A stretch of DNA of 64,000 bases, taken from the NCBI RefSeq assembly GCF_003480915.1, contig NZ_QUKD01000001.1:1040973-1104972 (forward strand), read 5' to 3'. This stretch comes from Parabacteroides sp. TM07-1AC (GTDB lineage: Bacteria > Bacteroidota > Bacteroidia > Bacteroidales > Tannerellaceae). A model generated the notes under the pieces. The model was not told the origin of the DNA. It did no database searches and saw only the letters and a list, made by a program, of their open reading frames with translations. Each line of letters begins with the position of its first letter. The stretch's first letter is position 1. Below are positions 60,220 through 64,000 of this stretch, in pieces. The position numbers and the translations under genes are program-made.

Positions 60220-61114
60220 ATAACTGGTTGCTTTTAAGTATTTTCTTCCGCAAACGTTTTTCTGCGTCCGGTAAGAGGTAATCCCAAAGAGTTTTCATTT
60301 TGGCAAGCACCTGGTGCTCTCCGCCTTCAAGTATGGCGCTGTATTTCTCAAATAAAAGTGTATGAAAACGGAACAGTCCGGCTTTCTTTTCCGTGTCCGG
60401 CAGCTCCTTTCCTGCCATATATTCCTTCGCCAGCCAGGGGGAAGACAATAAGCCGCGTCCCAACATCACCCCGCTCAACCGGGGATACAAGCGAATGATC
60501 CGGTCGATATCGGCCGGACAGTTCAGATCGCCGTTATAGAAAAGCGGGTGTGCACATGCTTCGTAGAAACGGGTAAAGCTGTCCATATCCACATGCCCTT
60601 TGTACTGTTGCCGCCCTATCCGGGGATGCAGAGTCACATGTGTAAGCGGCAACGAATCGATAAAGGGTAGCAAAGCAAAGACTTCGTCCGGTGAATCCCA
60701 TCCTAACCGGAGCTTGACTGAGAAATTCATTTCCGGAAATTCACGGACTGTCTGCAAAAGGGCGGCAGCATCTCCCGTATGCGGCAGGATACCTGCTCCC
60801 CGGTGAAGACGTGCCTGCATCGGGAAAGGGCACCCCATATTGATATCTGCCTGCCGGTATCCTTGTTTGAGAAATAAAGTTACCAGACGCCGGAATTCGT
60901 TAGGCGTGGCCGCTATCAACTGGGGAACGACCGGAGTAGCTACATTCCTGCCGGGCGTTATATCCCGGAGATCCTTGTTCCGGAAACCGTCTTTCTCCAC
61001 CCGCACGAAAGGGGTATAGTAGGCTTCCACTCCACCGAATACCAGTGCATGCACTTCCCGGTACACGGCATCCGTATAGCCTTGCAAAGGGGCAAAATGT
61101 ATCTTGTACTCCAT
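60179..61114 (-). CDS. tRNA-dihydrouridine synthase family protein
   Basis: 311 residues, a flavin-binding TIM barrel. It has FAPLQGYTDAVYREV at the start, INMGCPFPMQARLHRGAGIL with the catalytic-Cys region, SVKLRLGWDSPDE and VMLGRGLLSSPWL. It reduces uridines in the D-loop of tRNA. The sequence is a Bacteroidetes-type Dus; I cannot say which position it modifies. Its end overlaps the end of tamB by 41 bases (convergent), and it follows lipB with a 1-base overlap. Confidence 0.93.
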   Translation of the reverse strand: MEYKIHFAPLQGYTDAVYREVHALVFGGVEAYYTPFVRVEKDGFRNKDLRDITPGRNVATPVVPQLIAATPNEFRRLVTLFLKQGYRQADINMGCPFPMQARLHRGAGILPHTGDAAALLQTVREFPEMNFSVKLRLGWDSPDEVFALLPFIDSLPLTHVTLHPRIGRQQYKGHVDMDSFTRFYEACAHPLFYNGDLNCPADIDRIIRLYPRLSGVMLGRGLLSSPWLAKEYMAGKELPDTEKKAGLFRFHTLLFEKYSAILEGGEHQVLAKMKTLWDYLLPDAEKRLRKKILKSNQLSTYQQAVKELLQP

Positions 61115-61779
61115 CAGGGAAATAGTTCTGAGAACAATGAATGAAGCCGTGTTTTAGCAAGTTCGAAATCCTGCTTTCCACCCAGTTCTTTTTCCAGCGA
61201 AGTCACTCCTTTATCCGTAAACCCGCAAGGATTAATCAGGGAGAAATAACTCAAGTCTGTATTGATATTCAGAGCAAATCCATGCATAGTAACGAACCGG
61301 CTGCTCTTTACTCCGATCGCACAGATCTTGCGGGCACGTCCTTTTACATCCGGATCGATCCATACGCCGGTAGCACCGTCGAGACGTTCTCCGCGTATCC
61401 CGTAAAGGGCGAGGAAACGGATAATGACCTCTTCCAGCCGATGGATATACAGTTTGAGTCCCAACTGCCAATATTCCAGGTCGAAGACCGGGTAACCGGT
61501 TATCTGCCCGGGACCGTGATAGGTAATATCCCCTCCCCGGTTGATATGGTAGAAAGAGACGCCACGCTGCTGCAACAGTTGTTCCGGTATCAGGAGATTG
61601 GCATCTTTCCCGCTCTTTCCGATCGTCAGCACGGGTTGATGTTCGCAGAAGAACAACTTATTTTCTTCGCTGCCTCCCTCCTTCTTTGCCTGAAGCAAGG
61701 TTTCAAAAGCATCTGTCTGAACCTTTAGCGCATCTGCATAATCAATGCGTCCGAGGTCGTGAAAAGTGAAGCTCTCCAT
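61114..61779 (-). CDS. lipB: Lipoyl(octanoyl) transferase LipB
   Basis: 221 residues. The signature RGGDITYHGPGQ (81-92), Lys151 in ARKICAIGV and the catalytic Cys185 in INPCG are all present. LipB moves octanoyl from ACP to lipoyl domains of dehydrogenases, the first step of lipoate synthesis. Its start lies 55 bases inside the end of mtgA in another frame. The family start (FHDLGRIDYADAL) makes the ATG at 61779 right, so the overlap is real. Confidence 0.96.
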   Translation of the reverse strand: MESFTFHDLGRIDYADALKVQTDAFETLLQAKKEGGSEENKLFFCEHQPVLTIGKSGKDANLLIPEQLLQQRGVSFYHINRGGDITYHGPGQITGYPVFDLEYWQLGLKLYIHRLEEVIIRFLALYGIRGERLDGATGVWIDPDVKGRARKICAIGVKSSRFVTMHGFALNINTDLSYFSLINPCGFTDKGVTSLEKELGGKQDFELAKTRLHSLFSELFP

Positions 61780-62525
61780 TTCTTTCTTTTTTTTATTTTT
61801 CCGTTCGTATTATCGATCTCACCGGCTCCGTAACCCATCTGTATCTTCAACAACTTACCCATCAGGGAAAGGATTTGTCCCTGTCGTTTCAACATATAGG
61901 GAGAAGGTTTACCAGAATTGAATTTCCTGGGATTCGGCAAAGATGCAGCGATCAACGCAGCCTCCTCGCGATTTAGCCGGGAAGCCTGCTTCTTAAAATG
62001 GGCCTTGGCAACCGCTTCTGCTCCATAAATACCGTCGCCCATCTCGATGGAGTTCAGATAGACCTCCATGATCCTTTCTTTCCCCCATATCCACTCGATC
62101 AAGAGGGTGAAGTAGGCTTCGATCCCTTTCCTTATATAGCTTTTGGCAGGAAGAAGGAATACATTCTTGGCTGTCTGCTGGGAGATAGTGCTGGCGCCGC
62201 GTACGCGTTTTCCCTTTTCCGCCTCGTCGCGTGCTTTCTGTATCTGTTCAATATCAAAACCGTTATGATCGAGAAACAAATTATCCTCCGAAGCGACAAC
62301 CGCCTGTACCAACGGTTGTGCTATCTGCGACAAAGGAACCCATTTATGTTCCAGCTTGAAGGGTTTCCCTCCCTTGTACTGATCGTACAACCGCGTCAGC
62401 ATCAACGGCGTATAATAAACAGGGACGAACTTATACGCCACCACCGCCAGGATGCTGGATATAAAAAGAAACAGAAAGATATTCCTGCACCAAATCAGAA
62501 TCCGTTTTATAATAGGCATATTCAA
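61725..62525 (-). CDS. mtgA: Monofunctional biosynthetic peptidoglycan transglycosylase
   Basis: 266 residues: an N-terminal membrane helix (ILIWCRNIFLFLFISSILAV), then a single GT51 domain with VVASEDNLFLDHNGFD (catalytic Glu), GASTISQQTAKNVFLLPAKS and YLNSIEMGDGIYGAEAVAKA. It polymerises lipid II but does not crosslink. It ends in a basic tail (NGKIKKRKKWR) that overlaps lipB. Start may be Met1 or Met3. First gene of mtgA-lipB-dus. Confidence 0.95.
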   Translation of the reverse strand: MNMPIIKRILIWCRNIFLFLFISSILAVVAYKFVPVYYTPLMLTRLYDQYKGGKPFKLEHKWVPLSQIAQPLVQAVVASEDNLFLDHNGFDIEQIQKARDEAEKGKRVRGASTISQQTAKNVFLLPAKSYIRKGIEAYFTLLIEWIWGKERIMEVYLNSIEMGDGIYGAEAVAKAHFKKQASRLNREEAALIAASLPNPRKFNSGKPSPYMLKRQGQILSLMGKLLKIQMGYGAGEIDNTNGKIKKRKKWRASLFTTSDALIMQMR

Positions 62526-62541
62526 TATCGTTTACTGCCGG

Positions 62542-62549
62542 CAAATGTA
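62542..62549 (-). promoter_or_regulatory. Candidate -7 box of mtgA-lipB-dus
   Basis: Reverse strand TACATTTG, full -7 match, 16 bases upstream of the mtgA ATG at 62525. A TTTG is at 62560-62563 but far too close for the -33 element. Confidence 0.42.
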
Positions 62550-62604
62550 CGAATTTTGTCAAAATTGAGCTATTTTATAGTGTCTGTTTATGGCGACTGA
62601 TGGT

Positions 62605-62705
62605 AACCCTTTCCCCTCTTGAGAGGGGATAAGGGGTGTGTTAAAGCCAGTTATATGCCGATACTATAACACACCCCCTGCCCCCTCTCAAGAGGGGAAA
62701 AGTTA
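62605..62705. repeat. Inverted repeat with CCCCTCTTGAGAGGGG cores
   Basis: Arms of about 36 bases (62608-62643 and 62667-62702) enclose a 23-base centre. Each arm has its own palindrome, CCCCTCTTGAGAGGGG or its near-complement, plus a GGGGTGTGTTA outer block. A typical REP- or MITE-like intergenic element. The rest of the 361-base gap holds only the promoters of the two flanking genes. Confidence 0.88.
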
Positions 62706-62810
62706 CTCCCGACGCTATAAATGGATAGTTCAATTATTTCTATCTCCGAATGCGAAGTCCACCTGCCACCTGAAAATCATTTCATGCCATGAAAAAAAGC
62801 ATATCCCGCC

Positions 62811-62840
62811 ATTGCAATAAATAAAAAACGACTATCTTTG
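62811..62840 (+). promoter_or_regulatory. Candidate promoter of the second Rpn-type gene
   Basis: ATTG (62811-62814), 18 bases, TATCTTTG (62833-62840). The -7 is a full match, the -33 one base off. It is 46 bases from the ATG at 62887. Confidence 0.55.
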
Positions 62841-62886
62841 CCCCGTTACCCGCTATTGGATAACAGACCATTAAAACCATTAACAT

Positions 62887-63750
62887 ATGGAAAGATACGT
62901 GAATATCATGCTTGATGAGGGCTTTAAAACTGTCTTCGGAGTAAAGCAAGTAGCCATTGATTTTATCAATGCCGCCCTCTTGGGTGAGCGACAAGTCAAA
63001 GACCTGACTTATCTCGATAAAGAAATCCAACCGGAAGTAGTAGAACAACGTACGGTGATCTTCGATCTCCTTTGCGAAGATGTAGACGGTAGTAAATTTA
63101 TTTTGGAGATGCAGAATTGCCCGCAACGTTATTTCTTTAACCGCGGATTCTATTATCTTTGTCGAATGGTCTCCCGTCAGGGAAAGACCGGACGGGACTG
63201 GCAATATAGCCTGCTTCCTGTCTATGGTATCTACCTGTTGAATTTTAGCCTGCCGGAATTACATAACTGGCGAACAGATGTAATCCTGGCTGACGAGGCA
63301 ACGGGTAAAACTTTTGGCGAAGTCAAACTGAAACAGATTTATCTGTCGTTCGACTTGTTCAATCTAACGAAAGAGGAATGTAAGACTCCTCTTGAAAATA
63401 CGGTTTATATATTGAAGAATATGAATTTATTTGATATGTCTCCATTCAAGGAGAAAGAGGATGCTTTCAGACGCTTGCTCGACGTGGCGAACCTCAATGC
63501 CATGAGCGATCATGAGCGTGCCGTCTACGAAGAGAACCTGAAGATCTACCGCGACTGGCATGCTACGACGGAATATGCAGTGGAAAAGGCTAAGGAAAAA
63601 GGGATAAAGATAGGTAAGGCAGAAGGCATAGAGCTAGGTGAGGCGAAAAAACAGCGTTTTATCGCAGCAAAAATGAAAAAGCAAGGAGTCGCTATTGAAA
63701 CGATCGCTGAGTTTACTGAATTGTCAGTAAAAGAGATCAAGGAATTGTAG
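62887..63750 (+). CDS. Rpn family PD-(D/E)XK nuclease (recombination-promoting nuclease / putative transposase)
   Basis: 287 residues. The start MLDEGFKTVFGVKQVAIDFI and FDLLCEDVDGSKFILEMQN (D...ExQ nuclease core) are typical, as is YFFNRGFYYLCRMVSRQ. The C-terminal 60 residues contain a Lys/Glu-rich coiled region (KAKEKGIKIGKAEGIELGEA) and IETIAEFTELSVKEIKEL. It is a distant paralogue of the gene at 32126, not a copy. It has its own promoter and terminator. No terminal inverted repeats of a classical IS are seen. Confidence 0.9.
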   Translation: MERYVNIMLDEGFKTVFGVKQVAIDFINAALLGERQVKDLTYLDKEIQPEVVEQRTVIFDLLCEDVDGSKFILEMQNCPQRYFFNRGFYYLCRMVSRQGKTGRDWQYSLLPVYGIYLLNFSLPELHNWRTDVILADEATGKTFGEVKLKQIYLSFDLFNLTKEECKTPLENTVYILKNMNLFDMSPFKEKEDAFRRLLDVANLNAMSDHERAVYEENLKIYRDWHATTEYAVEKAKEKGIKIGKAEGIELGEAKKQRFIAAKMKKQGVAIETIAEFTELSVKEIKEL

Positions 63751-63775
63751 TTTCTTATTAACCATAAAATAATTC

Positions 63776-63820
63776 ATCAGCCAGGTTGTTTGAACACATA
63801 ACAACCTGGCTGATTTTGAT
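63776..63820 (+). terminator. Terminator of the second Rpn-type gene
   Basis: A perfect 15-base-pair stem (63776-63790 with 63800-63814), a 9-base loop, then TTTTGATTCT. Lies 25 bases after the stop. The T run is short but the stem is strong. It may also end transcription from the other side. Confidence 0.82.
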
Positions 63821-63905
63821 TCTACCCTTACCCTGCATTGATATTTCAATTATTTCCGGATTCGAACCAATATGACTACCCTCGTAGGAGCGGTGTGTCA
63901 AAAAG

Positions 63906-64000
63906 CTACTTTATCAGCACTTTACGGACGGTATCCCCTACTTGTACGATATAGATATCCGTCGGCAATTGCCGACGGTTCAGTCCCGGGACTGAACGGA
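63906..64000 (-). CDS. C-terminus of a secreted protein with a type IX secretion signal (partial)
   Basis: The reverse strand reads, at the end, RSVPGLNRRQLPTDIYIVQV, then GDTVRKVLIK and a stop at 63906. The LP(T)xIYIVxxGDxxxKVLIK pattern is the C-terminal sorting domain of type IX secretion (por secretion) substrates. Only about 31 residues are in the window; the rest lies to the right. The last 40 bases are two adjoining 20-base perfect palindromes. Confidence 0.75.
   Translation of the reverse strand, partial: RSVPGLNRRQLPTDIYIVQVGDTVRKVLIK
63959..63997. repeat. Two abutting 20-base perfect palindromes
   Basis: CCGTCGGCAATTGCCGACGG (63959-63978) and GTTCAGTCCCGGGACTGAAC (63978-63997) are both perfect and share one G. 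They lie in the coding frame of the type IX-sorted protein, encoding SVPGLNRRQLPTD. Confidence 0.95.

Noticed and set aside
1..64000. CRISPR array
   Set aside because: The tandem repeats found (7-base and 22-base units) have no spacers, and no cas gene is present.

Overview
The window looks like a chromosome segment of a gut Bacteroidales, most likely Parabacteroides or a close relative. The evidence is the fimbrillin/BACON lipoprotein cluster, a GH97 enzyme, a type IX secretion C-terminal signal, and many Bacteroidetes-type promoters (TTTG, about 20 bases, TAnnTTTG). The species is not proven from this sequence alone.

Layout. (1) 1-9042: a complete [NiFe] uptake hydrogenase locus. hypF and hypA (cut by the left edge) run left; hypC-hypD-hypE-hyaA-hyaB-hyaC-hyaD run right as one tightly packed operon. 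hypB is not in the window. The small subunit carries the two extra cysteines of oxygen-tolerant hydrogenases. (2) 9052-22051: housekeeping genes: glycerol kinase, a class A penicillin-binding protein, a sulfur module (YeiH-type exporter, O-acetylhomoserine sulfhydrylase, Lrp and LysR regulators), an AsmA-like protein, and rfbC-rfbB. (3) 22210-25319: two tRNA-Cys genes followed by a phage-flavoured patch: an M15 peptidase fused in frame to a spanin-like lipoprotein, a holin-like protein, two HU-type proteins, a gene of unknown function and a broken KilA-N gene.

(4) 25519-41855: a large fimbrial locus, transcribed leftward. It has a DUF3575 protein, a DUF5119-like lipoprotein, fimbrillin-like lipoproteins and a 901-residue BACON/DUF1566 putative tip adhesin. 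A second, partly duplicated set lies beyond an Rpn-type nuclease gene. Just upstream of the first gene is a 467-bp segment bounded by 29-bp inverted repeats, next to a tyrosine recombinase. The only consensus -7 box in the segment faces away from the fimbriae, so the clone sequenced here appears to be in the OFF state. This phase switch is the most interesting system in the window.

(5) 42616-44313: an AbiE-type toxin-antitoxin pair with a textbook promoter. (6) 44616-51070: a glycan-degrading group: GH2, GH97 (with the residues of a retaining alpha-galactosidase) and a double SGNH esterase. (7) 51097-64000: a BRO-N protein, MATE exporter, Crp/Fnr regulator, pncC, tsaD, TamB, Dus, LipB, MtgA, a second Rpn nuclease and the C-terminus of a type IX-secreted protein. 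Several structured repeats (long hairpins, a 4 x 22-bp tandem, heptamer arrays and twin 20-bp palindromes) sit between or inside genes.
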